Positions 34,785-46,387 of a stretch of DNA of 64,000 nt are shown here, in pieces. Both the position numbers and the translations under genes were made by a program. Below the pieces are notes generated by a model, which did not search any database, was not told the origin of the DNA, and saw only the letters and a list, made by a program, of their open reading frames with translations. Source of the stretch: Ceratotherium simum simum (Eukaryota; Chordata; Mammalia; Perissodactyla; Rhinocerotidae); the NCBI RefSeq assembly GCF_000283155.1, contig NW_004454173.1:8253482-8317481 (forward strand). Reading direction: 5' to 3'. Position 1 is the stretch's first letter; each line of letters begins with the position of its first letter.

Positions 34785-35165
34785 ACTCTTCCCCTTTGAC
34801 CTAGCAATCCCATTTCCAGAGATCTATCCCAAAATAAACTGGAAAAAATATGAAAAGATGTATGCACAAGGCTATTCATTGCAGCACCATCTGTAAAGAA
34901 AAGACTAGAACACGCTGGATGTCCATCAGTGGGAGGCTGGTTGGGTAAACTATGGGGCAGGCACACGATGGAACACGCTACAACCACAGCAAAGAATGAG
35001 GATGAGTGTGATCTCAGGGTATGTACATTAAGTGAACAAAAAAGCAAGGTGGGAAAAAATATGTATATATTCTGCTACTGTTTATCTAAAAATAGGAGAA
35101 TGTGTGTATATAAAAATACACATATGCTCATAATTTTTAAACGGAAAAAATAAAAAATTTTAAAA
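34785..35165 (+). mobile_element. L1 3' end, 5'-truncated
   Basis: ACCTAGCAATCCCATTTCCA, TCATTGCAGCACCATCTGTA, GGATGTCCATCAGTGGGAGG and CACGATGGAACACGCTACAA follow the C-terminal end of L1 ORF2. A degenerate A-rich tail closes the copy near 35165. The frame is broken, so it is a dead fragment. Confidence 0.85.
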
Positions 35166-35284
35166 GTAGTTACTATAAAGGAAGGAGGAGAGTAGGATGG
35201 AAGGAACAGGGATAGAAGATAAACTTGTACATTTGACTCTGGAACCATGTAAATGTTTTACATAATTATAAACCAAAATCATCT

Positions 35285-35510
35285 GAGTTTAGCATAATGG
35301 TTAAAACCATCACTTTTCAATCTCAACTTTGTCATTTACTGACTGCTTTCTGTTGAGAAAATTAAGATTTCTAAATACCAGTTTCTGTGTCTTTGAGATA
35401 ATAATCCTACCCCATAGTGCTGATGTGAGGACCAAATTAGATAATGTATCTCAAGCAATTAGCACAGTAGCCATTATAGAAAGTGTTTAATAAATGGGAG
35501 CAGTGGTGGT
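35285..35510 (+). mobile_element. MIR SINE relic, sense
   Basis: GAGTTTAGCATAATGGTTAA, TTTGTCATTTACTGACTGCT, CCCATAGTGCTGATGTGAGG and AAAGTGTTTAATAAATGGGA follow the sense MIR order, nearly full length. Confidence 0.78.
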
Positions 35511-35524
35511 TTTAGTTAACATAC

Positions 35525-35642
35525 TGTTTTATAGTGTGTATTGTCCAGACACGGTTCTAATTACCTTATAGATTTCACTCAGTTAATTCTCAAACAACCA
35601 TGTGAGGTTGGTACTATTACTATCCCTATCTTGCAGATGAGA
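35525..35642 (-). mobile_element. MIR SINE relic, antisense
   Basis: CACGGTTCTAATTACCTTAT, TTAATTCTCAAACAACCATG, TTGGTACTATTACTATCCCT and TTGCAGATGAGA are the antisense MIR landmarks. It stops where an MLT1 fragment begins, just after the previous MIR. Confidence 0.75.
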
Positions 35643-35707
35643 ATTTCTGTTGTTTAAGCCACCCAGGCTACAGTATTTTGTTCTGGCAGCCAAACAGACG
35701 AATACAC
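35643..35707 (+). mobile_element. MLT1-type LTR 3' fragment, sense
   Basis: TTTCTGTTGTTTAAGCCACC, then CAGGCTACAGTATTTTGTTC and AAACAGACGAATAC, is the last 65 bp or so of an MLT1 LTR. The rest is missing. Confidence 0.8.
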
Positions 35708-35736
35708 CTAGTAAAAACAAGAGTTGTTGAGTGAAA

Positions 35737-35737
35737 T

Positions 35738-35789
<52 letters not shown>

Positions 35790-35802
35790 CAGAGAGAGAG
35801 AG
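35737..35802. repeat. (TG)n followed by (GA)n microsatellite
   Basis: A TG run (35737-35776, with one TTT interruption) passes directly into a GA run with one CA interruption (to 35802). Likely length-polymorphic. Confidence 0.95.
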
Positions 35803-35864
35803 CTGGGTTTTGATGTTAAAATGTCTTTCCTACTATGGGTCATGATCAAAAATTTTGAGAGCAA

Positions 35865-35915
35865 CTGCACTTCTGTACATTCTGTGCAGTGGGCACTTGA
35901 TGAATAAATGTTTAA
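35865..35915 (+). mobile_element. L2 extreme 3' end
   Basis: GTGCAGTGGGCACTTGATGA, then ATAAATGTTTAATGA, fits the L2 tail (TAGGTGCTCAATAAATGTTTGTTGAATGA). Confidence 0.5.
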
Positions 35916-35924
35916 TGACAGGGA

Positions 35925-35980
35925 AGAAAGGAAAGGGGGGACAAGAGAAGAGGAAAAGGAAGGAGGGAGGAAGGAATGTC
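35925..35980 (+). repeat. Purine-rich (GGAA/GGGA) tract
   Basis: AAGAAAGGAAAGGGGGGACA, then AGAGAAGAGGAAAAGGAAGG and AGGGAGGAAGGAA, is almost pure purine. Confidence 0.75.
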
Positions 35981-36474
35981 AGAAGACATTAGGACAGTTT
36001 TCCATTCTCAGTGTTTGTGGAAATCATGGTCACAGCCAGGCATGATTTACATGAATTCACAAAAAGTTTAGAAGAAATTGAGGAAGACAGAAGAGAGAAA
36101 AAGATAGATAGCGAGGAAGCAAAAAGTTCACAAACCAAAACCTCACAAATCAGTCCTGACATTTCATTTCATTTTTGACTCATTCTGGTTTGTGAGCCTT
36201 GATATAAGAGTTTTCAATGAATTTTAATTTCCTGTTGGTTTGAGGAGACTCAAGACTGTGATATTTGAAAATATTTTAAGGCAACCCAGCGCTTTCTTGC
36301 CAACTGTATTTCTCCTTGGCTGAGCTCTGATCTGAAGGTGATTCAAGCATTGCTTTGTAGCCCTAGTCTGAAATAACTAGGATAACCATGATCTCAATTC
36401 ACTCTTCAGGGTGAGACCTTCCAGAAACCTCCGGGGCTTTTTTAAAGGACTGAATTCCATGAATTCAGTATATT
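35981..36474. other. Unique or unassigned sequence
   Basis: No repeat family was recognised. It may include the diverged start of the L1 relic that follows. Confidence 0.35.
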
Positions 36475-36630
36475 GGTTCACAACAGAAGAAATAATACCA
36501 GAGACAAAGAGGGATATTTCTTAATGAGAGAGGAGTAATTCCTCAGGAAGACATAACTATCCTAAATGAGTGTGCACCTAATAAGTGAGCTGCAAAAAAC
36601 ATGAAACAAAAACTCCTGGATAGTTAGCCA
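36475..36630 (+). mobile_element. L1 ORF2 fragment (endonuclease region)
   Basis: AATTCCTCAGGAAGACATAA, CTATCCTAAATGAGTGTGCA and AACATGAAACAAAAACTCCT follow the L1 ORF2 endonuclease-domain region. This is a decayed fragment with no usable frame. Confidence 0.65.
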
Positions 36631-37125
36631 AGATAAATGAAAGCACACGTCTTCACAGAAACCTGTGCAAAATATTTATAGTACCTTTATTCTCAATTGC
36701 CAAAGCTGGAAACAACCCAAATCTCCTTTGGCTGGTGAATATGTAACCAAATTGTGCTGCATCCATTCAATGGAATACTACTCAGCAATGAAAAGGAATG
36801 GACTGCTGATACGTACAACAGCATGCTAAGTTGAAAGAAGGCAGATTCAAAAGGCTATGTATTATATGACTCCATTTATATGACAATTATAAAAATCAAA
36901 GCTATAGGGATAGAAATCAGATCATCGGTTGCCAAGGACCTGAACCTGGAGGGATAGAACTGATTCCAAAGGAGCATGAGGGGGTTTTTTGGGGTGATGG
37001 AAATGTTCTATGTCTTGAATGCCCTGGTGGTTATATACTTCCTGAGTTTGTCAAAATTCAAAGAACAGTATACCTAAAAGGACAAATTTTCCTCTATGTT
37101 ATTTATTCCTTAATAAACCAAAAAA
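36631..37125 (+). mobile_element. L1 3' end, apparently nested in another L1
   Basis: AAACAACCCAAATCTCCTTT, CATTCAATGGAATACTACTC, TATATGACTCCATTTATATG and GGTGATGGAAATGTTCTATG are the ORF2 C-terminal region and 3' UTR of L1. Earlier ORF2 sequence lies just upstream, and mid-ORF2 sequence restarts just downstream at about 37126. This fits a truncated younger L1 inside an older one. An arrangement of separate fragments is also possible. Confidence 0.75.
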
Positions 37126-39815
37126 AGTATCATAGAAGAATATTATAAACAATTTTATGCCAATAAATTCAACAATTTGGATAAAAGGACAAATTCTTTG
37201 AAAGACACAAACTACCAAAACCCTTTCAAGAAGAAATATATAATGTGAATAATCCTACATCTATTAAAGATATTGAATTTGTACTTAAAATCCGTCTCAC
37301 AAAGAAAACTCCAGGCATCAATGGCTTCACTGGTGAACCTGATGTTAAGGGATAACCATTACCAATTCAATTGTGAATGCTTCCCAACCCATTTTATGAA
37401 AGTAAATTTACCCTAATACCAAAACCAAAGACATCACAAGAAAAGAAAACAAAGACCAATTTCCCTCATGACATAGACCAAAAAATATTTAGCAGAATTT
37501 GAGAAAATCAAATCTATCAATATATTAAAAAGGTAATAGATCATGAACAAGTTGTGTTTATCTCAAGAATGCAAGGTTGGTTTAATACTAAAAGCGATCC
37601 ATGTAATTCACCATATTAACAGACTGAAAAGTAAAATTAAATGATCATCTCAATAGAGGGAGATAAAGCATTTGACAAAATTCAACACTCATTCATGATA
37701 AAAACTCAGCAAACTAGATATAGATGGGAATTTCTTCATCCTGATAAAAAGCCAGGTGTGAAAAACCAACAGTTAATATCATACTTAATGGTAAAAGACT
37801 GAAAGATTTCCCCTAAGATCATGTCCTCTCTTACTACCTGTATTCAACATTTTAGTGGAGATTCTAGGGGAATGGGAATCATAGAGATTGAATAAAAGGA
37901 AGTAAAACTCTCTTTATACAGACAACATGATTGTCTATGAGGAAAAACCCTAAACGGTCTACAAAAAAGTTACAAGAATGAATAAGTGAGTATAGCAAGG
38001 TTGAAGCATGCAAATCCACTAAACAAAAATCAATTGTATCTTTATTTATTAGGCAGAAAGAAGTGAAAATCAAAATTTTAAAATATAACATTTACAATGG
38101 CATCTAAAAAACATGAAATACTTAGGGATGAATTTAACAAAATATGTGCCACACCTATATGTTAAAACACAAAACTCTGTAAAGAGAAATTAAAGAAAGA
38201 CTTGAATTGATGGAGAGATATGCCATATTGATGGGTCAGAAAACTCAATGATGTTCAAATTTCAGTTCTTCCTAAATTACTCTATAAATCAACATAATCC
38301 CAATCAAAATTCCAGCAGACTTTTTGTAGAAATTGACAGTTATTTAAAAATTTATATCAAAATATGAAGAACCTAGAATTGTCAAAACTATTTTGATAAA
38401 GAACAAGTTTGGAGGAATTACACTACCTGATTTCAAGATTTACTATAAAGCTACATAATTTAGGCAGTATGGTATTGATCTAAGGATAGACAGATAGAAC
38501 CATGGCATAAAATTGGGAATCTAAAAACAGACCCACACATATATGGTCAATCAGTTTTCAAAAAAGGTGCCCATGTAATTCAATGGAGAAAGGAGAGTCT
38601 TTTCAAAAAACAGCTGTTGTCCATAAGAAAATAAAATGAACCTTGACCCTCATCTCACACCATATACAAAATTTATTTTAAATGGATAATAAGCCTAAAT
38701 GTATGAGCTAAACTATAAATCTTCCAGAAGAAAAAATATTTTAAAAAATTGAATTGAGTTAGGCAAAGATTTCTTAGAATACAAAATGTACAAACCTTGA
38801 AAGATAAAAATTGATAAACTGGACTTCTTCAAAATTCTAAACTTTTGTTCTTCAAAAGACATTGTCAAGAAAATGACAAGGCAAGCCAAGACTTGGAGAA
38901 AATATTTGTAAAACGTGTATTACAAAGGACTTATATCCAGAATATATAAAGAACTCGATAATAAATTAGAAACAAATGGGCAAAAGATTTGAAAAGACAG
39001 CTAACCAAAGAAGGCATATAAATGGTAAATAAGGGCATGAAAAAATGCTCAACATCATTCATCATTAGGGAAATGCAAATTAAAAACAATGAGGTATCGC
39101 TATGCGTACACTGGAATGACCAAGGTTAAAAATACTTATGATACCATGTGTTGGTGAGGATGTGGAGCAACTGGAACTCTCTTCCATTACTGATGGGAAA
39201 TGTGAAATGGTACAGTCCTTTGGAAAATAGTTCCAGTTTTTAATAAAATTGTATGCTTATTCAATCCCCAGCAATTCAATCCTTAGATATTTACACAAGA
39301 AAAATAAAAAGATGTCCATGCAAAGACCCGTACATGAATGTTCACAGCAACTTCATTTACAGTAGCTAAAAGCTGAAAACAATCCAAGTATCTATTAACT
39401 GGTGAATGGATAAACAAATTGCAGTGTTTCCTTACAATGGAATACTTCTCAGCAGCAAAAAGAAATGAACTACTGATACATGCAACAACATGGTGAATCT
39501 CAAAAGCATTATGATAAGTGAAAGAAGCCAGATGTGGAAGACTACACGCTGTATGATTCAATGTGTATGAAATTCTAGAAAAACAAAGCGACAGTAACAG
39601 AAACCAGATCAGTCATTGCCTGGGGCTGGAGATGGTGAAATGAAACTGCGCAGGGGTGTAAGTCTACTCTTTGAGTGATGGAAATGTTCTATATCTTTAT
39701 TGTGGTGGTGATTACACAACTCTATATATTTATCACCCTCATCAAACTATACATTTAAAAATGGGTGAATTTTTATTGTCTGTAAGTTATAACTCAATAG
39801 AGCTGATTTTTTAAA
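37126..39815 (+). mobile_element. L1 ORF2 and 3' end, long decayed copy
   Basis: About 2.7 kb in L1 order. Reverse-transcriptase region landmarks are CACAAACTACCAAAACCCTT, CTCAAGAATGCAAGGTTGGT and ATAAAAACTCAGCAAACTAG. Next come AACATGAAATACTTAGGGAT, GGGAAATGCAAATTAAAAAC, CAATGGAATACTTCTCAGCA and a 3' UTR ending near ACTCAATAGAGC. Every reading frame is broken by many stops and small indels, so it is an inactive relic. It accounts for the AT-rich composition of this part of the window. Confidence 0.9.
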
Positions 39816-42268
39816 AGGAGTCTAGATATGGGGCTTCACACCAGAGTGACAAGTGGAAAGTTGCAAATTGTATGGATGTGGGGAAAGGTGAAGAACTGGA
39901 GTGATTAATGAAATCAATCTACTATATTGAATTTGATTGTAATAGAACCTATCCATTGTTGGAGCTTAAAAAAATCACGCTTGATAAAGAATCTCTTACT
40001 TCACACCCATCTTTGTGTCTCCTTTCCTTCCAGCCTTTTGGCTGGTCCTCTGATGTTGTCATTTCTCATTACGTCTTGTACTTAAGTCTAATGTTTTTGT
40101 GTTTGGATCTCGTGGAGTTTCTAAGAGACTAAGAATTCAAAAGTTTATGGTCATCTGGTCAATCTAAAAGTGAGCTTTACTTAAACTCCTTGGTATTTGC
40201 AATGCCAGAATTTCACATATTATTCTTTCCCAGTGGAAAATCTGAATGACTAAAGAGAAAAAAATAAGGTTAGTAAGTTAGCCATCATGGAAAATCATTT
40301 AGGGATTTTATATACTTTCTCTTTTAATGTAACAAGGCAGTTTACATGATCACTACAATTTATGCAAAATAAATGATTGCTGTTGCAGGCACCGTAGTCA
40401 ATGAATAAAACCCTTCAGCATATTCCTATGAGAGTGACATATGCTGTGAGTCTCTCTTCCTCAAGAGACTTGAGCTCTAGCAAAATGATAAAATTGGTCA
40501 GTGCTATGGGATCCCATGAGAAATTGAGACTGAAACCATAACACAAAGAACAGAAACTTTTCATGCTTTTAAAGTTTCTACTCTAGTTTGAGATGAACAA
40601 AGCTTTGTATGCAAATCAAGGATACATTTCAAATTTTTCTCCTATGAGCACTTCGTGGCTTTTTGCATATGATAGAATAAGTCTGGTGGGGGGGAGGGTT
40701 ATATTTTGCAAAGTTTAGAATTCATTGAATCTCTTTGGTCTAGGCAAATCCCACCAAATGAGAACAGTTTGGTGTTTAAATTTGTTTACTCTTTGTAAAA
40801 TAGAACTTCCTGGTTTTTTGATTCTGTAAAGGTTTCTTGACGTGAAGTAGCATTTAAATATTGTTTTGATGAGTTGAATGCAAATGGATCAGAAATATAT
40901 GAATAAAATTTCCCTCAAATTTACCCAAAATTTTAATAATTTAGAACTAGCCAAAGATACTTTAGGTTTGGGGCTGGATTTAAATATCAGATGAGCCCTT
41001 TCAAAATATTCAGGGGACTCAGACTGCATTCCAAACTGAAATGTTTTGTTTTGGTATTTTGCTTAAATTTTACATGGGAAACCAAACACTTGTGTTTGTC
41101 TCCACTCCACAAATATGTATCTATTCTCAGTATTTATACCTCAAATGTCACACTGATAGGAAAGTTTTCATATTTTTTTTTCTTGAAATGAAATTAATTG
41201 TCAGAGAAATGAGAGATTCTGTTAACAGTTGAGACCAGCCCAAGTCTATACTGGGTAGGTCCCCAAGCCTCCTTTTGACAGGAACCCAGGGCCCTCTTCT
41301 GTGGCACCCATTGTGGGTAGACCTCATTCATGAATGTAGCAAGTATCTCTTATTTTCAGGTCCACTTATCCTCCTTGACCTCAGGGTTCCCATCTTCAAC
41401 TTCTTTTCTCTCTCTAGACTCTGTTCCCTTTGGCTATCTGGCTCTTTCCACTCTGAGCCATCTCAGTAGGATATCTCCACTCCAATTCTGGCTCTGTTGG
41501 GACAAACTCTCTTCTCTCCCCTTACTCAGCTTCCCGTTGAGAGGACACTCACTCTGAGTCTGGGCTGTGATGGTCATGGAAGGGAATGTAGACTCCAATG
41601 AACTCAATGAAGAACTCAATGAATTCTGAGTGAACGTCTTGGGAGGAGAAATTCCTACTGGTTTGGGATGAGTGGCTATAGAAATTTCCAGGGGCAGTTG
41701 CCAATGGAACGAGGAAAGGAAAAATTCTGCTTGGGGTGCCCTGGACCAGTGTTATTTCATTGCCTGGGAAGGGTGTTGGTAGGTATGAAGAATCCCTCCA
41801 TCTGTCCAGCCAAGCACAGACACATACTGGTGAATGACAGTTACTTGTAACCATGGCAGTGATCCAAGTTGTTGATTAAGCAGGTCTTCGGTTTTTTTCT
41901 AGTCTTTTTTACTGGTTCTCTTTGTAGTTGTGATGATTAGGGCCTTAAGGGGGGAAAAGACAGGAAAAAGAGACAAAATTGATCAGCTGTGCTATCTTTT
42001 AGCGGTCAAAAAGTTTGAGTCTCAATCACTAGGTAAAATGGAAAGGTTAATGACTAAACGCATGTTGGAAGGACTGGAGATCTTTCTCTTCCCCTCCCTC
42101 CCACTCCAACCGGGGGCGGGGGGGACTGCTAAATGGAAATACTTTAATCAAGACCAATTCTTTGCCCTGGTAATCAAGAGAGTGCCTTGACATAAGAATA
42201 GAGGCCACTGCACGGAGACCAAGCCTGCGGATCAGGAAATCGTCTGCTGTCGCCATGGATTTAGACCA
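39816..42268. other. AT-rich unique sequence, no gene recognised
   Basis: No named repeat over 2.4 kb. Includes G-runs at 40687-40696 (GGGGGGGAGGG) and 42111-42124. Some of 41240-41900 may be an old repeat I cannot name. No exon was recognised. Confidence 0.35.
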
Positions 42269-42422
42269 CTGGTTTCCAAGCCTGACTACACATTTGATTC
42301 ACCTGTGGAGTCTTAAAAAACAATGGCTGGGCCCAAATCCAACTCTGGGTGAAGCCCAGCTATTGGTATTTGAACAAAACTTCCTGGTGATTCTAATGTA
42401 TAATCACAGTTGAGAACCACTG
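42269..42422. mobile_element. MER5-group hAT-Charlie relic
   Basis: CACTGGTTTCCAAGCCTGAC, TTTGATTCACCTGTGGAGTC, CTTCCTGGTGATTCTAATGT and AGTTGAGAACCACTG retain both inverted ends. About 154 bp, near full length. Confidence 0.82.
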
Positions 42423-43567
42423 GTTTAGGTTGTACTGTTTCTGAGGAAAATTAATACTTGTCTTTGGAGATGTACTTACCTTAAGAGGTCAGTGAGTATG
42501 AAAACTAGCAGCTCTGTATCTCTCTCAACTGGTGGGAATGTTGCAAAGTAAACCAAATTCAAGGATTTTTGTCTACCCTTATCCGTGAAATTACAGATAT
42601 CCCTACATGGCTCTGTTGTCCCCCCAAGCTTAAAGGTGGCAATAAACATTCGGGTCCGCTCTGCTGGAGGCTGTAGGGGAAGGATTCACTCACTGCAGCT
42701 CTCAGTAAACGCTCTGAGAGGGAGATCTCTTCCCTTGGGTGGGGTAGGTGTAGAGTTTCCCAGAGGAGGGGATTCAATTTCAGCCTTTGTCCCTCTTATG
42801 TGATAATTTCTTTCTAAAGGTGTATTAACCTACTAAGTAAAGAAATTTGTCTGTGTCTTTGCAGGTTGTGTGTTAGTATTGCGGTGACAGAGAAGATAAA
42901 GGGGCAAGAGGGAGGGAGTCATCCTGCCTCCCCTCTTCCTGTGGAAAAGGCAGGCAGCCCATCAGGAGGACCACAGCTCTGCAGAGGGCCAGATGGTAAC
43001 AGGCCCCTCACAGGGAAGCCAGCAGCAGGGGTGGCAGTTGGTCCCTAGCCTGCAGAGGATCTCTGGAATGAGGATTCGTACAAGGAGGAGCAAAGTTTCC
43101 TGTACCACCATGCAGTGTGCACTAGCAAATGTTTAATAAATGGCTGTCCAGAAAGAAAAATCTCTGATTTGTAGCATTGGCCAATTTTCATGGTGTAAAC
43201 ACTCTCACCATCATGAATTTCAAGCTCTCAACCTGAACAAGGAGTCACTGAAAGATGAGGTGGGAAGAAATGTGCAAAATCAGCTCTGGCAAGTGGGTAG
43301 GAGTGGGTGCTAGCATACCACTGCCCCATGGGCTAGGCGTGCAGGCCCAGCAGAAAGGAGGGAGGGCCCGGCAAATTCGTAGGGGAATCGGTGTATTTTC
43401 TATAGATTTCTGCTCCGTGTGTGTTCCCTCTTCTCTTTCAACATAAACAATGAACATTCGGCTGTGAGTCCTTCAAGTATGACCTCATGAACTCAGGGTT
43501 GAAAATAAGTCATTTATCAGAACTGCAACCTGTATTTGGACCCAAATAGGCAGAAAGGACTGATAGC
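42423..43567. other. Unique sequence, no gene recognised
   Basis: A short L2-like tail (GCAAATGTTTAATAAATGGC) lies near 43125. A pyrimidine tract and AG precede 42865, but the following frame has no recognisable product and no clear donor, so no exon is called. Confidence 0.4.
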
Positions 43568-43967
43568 TACACCTTTTATAAAATAACAGCAACAAATATT
43601 TCTGAGTGTTCTTCAAATATTACCCTAGAGTTTGTCATATACAGTTTGAGATGGTCAATAACAGGTAACATTTATTGAGTGTCCACTGTGTACCAGGTAC
43701 TTTACATGTATTAACTCATTTAATCTTGACTATAACTTTATGAGAAAGGTACTATTATTTGGAGAATTACACCTTTTAAACAAATAACCACAGAGAATAC
43801 TTTTGCATAAAACTGTGTGTTGTTCTAGACTGTTCACAAGGTAGTTTGAGATGGTTAAAAATAGCAAACGTTTAGTGAGTGATCACTAGGTACCTGATGT
43901 TTTCCGTGAACTCTGCAATGAATTTTTATAATGACCTCTGAGCCAGGTGTTACTATGATGCTTACAT
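43568..43967. repeat. Two diverged 200-bp direct tandem copies
   Basis: Copy 1 is 43568-43767 and copy 2 is 43768-43967. Matching landmarks fall exactly 200 bp apart: TACACCTTTTA at 43568/43768, GTTTGAGATGGT at 43644/43844 and TTTATTGAGTG/TTTAGTGAGTG at 43671/43871. Similarity between landmarks is patchy, so the event is old. Each copy carries antisense MIR sequence, so the duplication post-dates that MIR. Confidence 0.75.
43660..43767 (-). mobile_element. Antisense MIR fragment, copy 1
   Basis: AACATTTATTGAGTGTCCAC, TGTACCAGGTACTTTACATG and AACTTTATGAGAAAGGTACT form the antisense MIR 3' half within tandem copy 1. Confidence 0.75.
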
Positions 43968-44075
43968 TATAAGGAAAAGAAATGGAGGACAGAAAGTGAC
44001 TTCCTGAGGGTCAGGATCAAACCCAGGCACCCTGGCACCAAAGCTCGTTCTTACATACAGGACTCTACCATCTTT
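43860..44075 (-). mobile_element. Antisense MIR, copy 2, longer
   Basis: AACGTTTAGTGAGTGATCAC, TATAATGACCTCTGAGCCAG and GGATCAAACCCAGGCACCCT give a fuller antisense MIR that runs out of tandem copy 2 into the right flank. Copy 2 probably holds the original right end. Confidence 0.75.
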
Positions 44076-45391
44076 CTGAGCAGAAATGTTCCTAGGCAGA
44101 TCCCTGACCTTCAGTGTAGACATCTGACCTTGATTTAAAAGCAATGCACTTCTTATTCAAATGTTTCTGCACAGCCGCCCTTCCCAACATGCGCACTTCC
44201 TTCAGGCTGTGAACACTACCTTTCTCACTCAGCGGCAGACTCGGTTAGCGTCACGTTATTGTGGTCTGTGATTTAGAGCTCAAGTACCACATGCTGCGAG
44301 GTCAGGAGATGAATTTGGAACGAAACACAATTCTCCTAATAGCTAGTCAAGTTCAATGTTATCCCCTTGAAAACCACTCCTAAACCACATGCAATTCAGC
44401 CCGACTAAGGGGTTAAAGAAAAGTCAGATTTCGGGAGGATTCTATTGCTCTCCATCTTTAGCCTCTTTAGTACTGAAACAGTTTGGAAGTTTCTGCCTCA
44501 TTGGAGTGACATAATTTACACCTTTCATTCCGGGGTTGTCTTAGCTGAGCGACACAGTGGTGTTCTTATGTAGACAAAGCTACTGGAGTTTAGAAACAGG
44601 AAAGGCTAGAAACTCACTTTTTAAAGTAAAATAAAGCTTACACAGTGGGGGATTTCCTTAACTCTCCAAACTCTGACATGTGTTAGGTAGTCAGGAAAGA
44701 ATAATAAAATTCCCCAGGAAAAGTGTTTCACAAATGGCAGTGGTTAAAATGTGGTTTTCTAGGTGGCCATGGGTCTGATTTCCATCCCACACTCCTCACC
44801 TCCTGCAGGGCTGCTCTCAGGTTGCTCTTGCAGAGACAGGTCTGCAGAAGAGCCATGCCTTCCAGAATAGCCCAAGGACTGCCTGGAGGATGCCCAGCCC
44901 ACAACCCAGCCTCCTCCAGAGAATGTGTGTCTGTCACACAAGCGTTATGCTAGCTTCAAATGGCTGCTCCCTTGATTACCTAGGAAGGTGCGCCAGCTTC
45001 AGTTAGGTCCTGACAACTCAGCCAGCACCACCTGATGATGGAGAAGGGGAAGAGGTGTTTGTTCAGTGGAGAGCAAACAGTAGGAAGCACACAGATATAG
45101 AAGGCTTCCAGCAGGTAGTCTCAAGAGAGAAAGGACAAGATTGATGGAGGCAAAGATGAAAGAACATGCTGCTGGAGGACAAACGGGGTTTCTGGAGAGT
45201 CCTTCAAAGAGCAGCTGCACAGCATCGAGTGGTCAAGATATTTGATTCAGCCCTGAGGGCCTCAAGGAGGAAGAGGAGCTTGGGAGGGTCTGGGCTTGGG
45301 GCCCAGAAGGAGAGACCAGTTTAATTTAGGAGTTCATGGCAGTCACCACAAATAGTAACATCCTAGGGCATTTATATATTTCATTACAGCA
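44076..45391. other. Unique sequence, no gene recognised
   Basis: 44150-44640 is repeat-free and balanced in composition, with motifs such as GACATAATTTACACC, and could be conserved. No exon was recognised in the short frames at 44723-44953. Confidence 0.4.
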
Positions 45392-45540
45392 CAGTCAGTT
45401 CTGCAATAACACGACGTATACGTTCCTAAAACTCACCTTGCTATGCAAAATCACACAATAAACACCGCAGGGCTGAGAGAAAAATGGGACCAAGTGTGGA
45501 ATACCTAAAAACTTTGTCAGTGACATAAAAAAAGATAGGA

Positions 45541-45769
45541 ATTGGGGCTGACCCGGTGGCGTAGTGCTCCCCTTAGGCGGCCCCAGTGCACAGGTTTGGA
45601 TCCCAGGTGCAGACTTATACCACTCGTCAAGCCATACTGTGGTGGTGACCCACATACAAAATAAAGGAAGATTGGCACAGATGTTAGCTCAGGGCTAATC
45701 TTCCTTAAGTAAAAAAGGAGGAAGATTGCCAACAGATGTTAGTTCAGAGCAAATCTTCCTCACCAAAAA
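45541..45769 (+). mobile_element. ERE-type SINE, sense, inside Tigger
   Basis: Head GGGGCTGACCCGGTGGCGTA, a B-box-like GGTTTGGATCCC, a body with GATTGGCACAGATGTTAGCT, and two tail units ending in an A-run. AAAAAAGATAGGA is repeated at both sides (ending 45540 and 45783), an intact target-site duplication. Confidence 0.93.
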
Positions 45770-46080
45770 AAAAAAAGATAGGACTCTAACAAAAATGCTG
45801 GCACAATCTCATACATGTTAAATGATTAAAAAATATGTAAATACTGCAATAGATATGGCACTTTGCCTTGAAGAAGACCTGCAGTTTGCTCGTGGAAGTG
45901 GGCGTTGCAGCTTGCAAGTTACCACTATGAAGTGCTAGAAGGAAGGTTATCAAAATTCGCAGTCTTAGAGTCCTGGAACTTGCTTTTCTGTCTTTGAAAT
46001 ATAGGCCCTTTGAAGGGCGCATTTATAATAGATACCTACTTCATCAAAATTGAAAATGTAATTCAAGGTATTGTCGTCTT

Positions 46081-46387
46081 TTTCTTTTCTTTTCTTTTCT
46101 TTTTGTGAGGGAGATCAGCCCTGAGCTAACATCCATGCTAATCCTCTTCCTTTTCCTGAGGAAGACCGGCTCTGAGCTAACGTCTATTGCCAATCCTCCT
46201 CCTTTTTTGCCCCCAAAGCCCCAGTAGATAGTTGTGTGTCACAGCTGCACATCCTTCCAGTTGCTGTACGTGGGACGCGGCCTCAGCATGGCCGGAGGAG
46301 CGGTGCGTCGGTGCGCGCCCGGGATCCGAACCTGGGCCGCCGGTAGCAGAGCGCCTGCACTTAGCCGCTAAGCCACGGGGCCGGCCC
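46081..46387 (-). mobile_element. ERE-type SINE, antisense, inside Tigger
   Basis: A (TTTTC)n run replaces the simple T tail, then come two CCTGAGCTAACATC/GTC units and a head ending CTAAGCCACGGGGCCGGCCC. TGTCGTC occurs on both sides (about 46072-46078 and 46388-46394) as the target-site duplication. Very similar to the copy at 7681-7990. Confidence 0.93.

Noticed and set aside
37126..39815. Possible intact reverse transcriptase
   Set aside because: The L1 ORF2 similarity is real, but every frame is interrupted many times. It is a dead copy.
42865..43048. Possible exon after a pyrimidine tract and CAG at about 42864
   Set aside because: The following peptide is unfamiliar and no convincing donor closes it. 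Chance acceptor-like sites are frequent.
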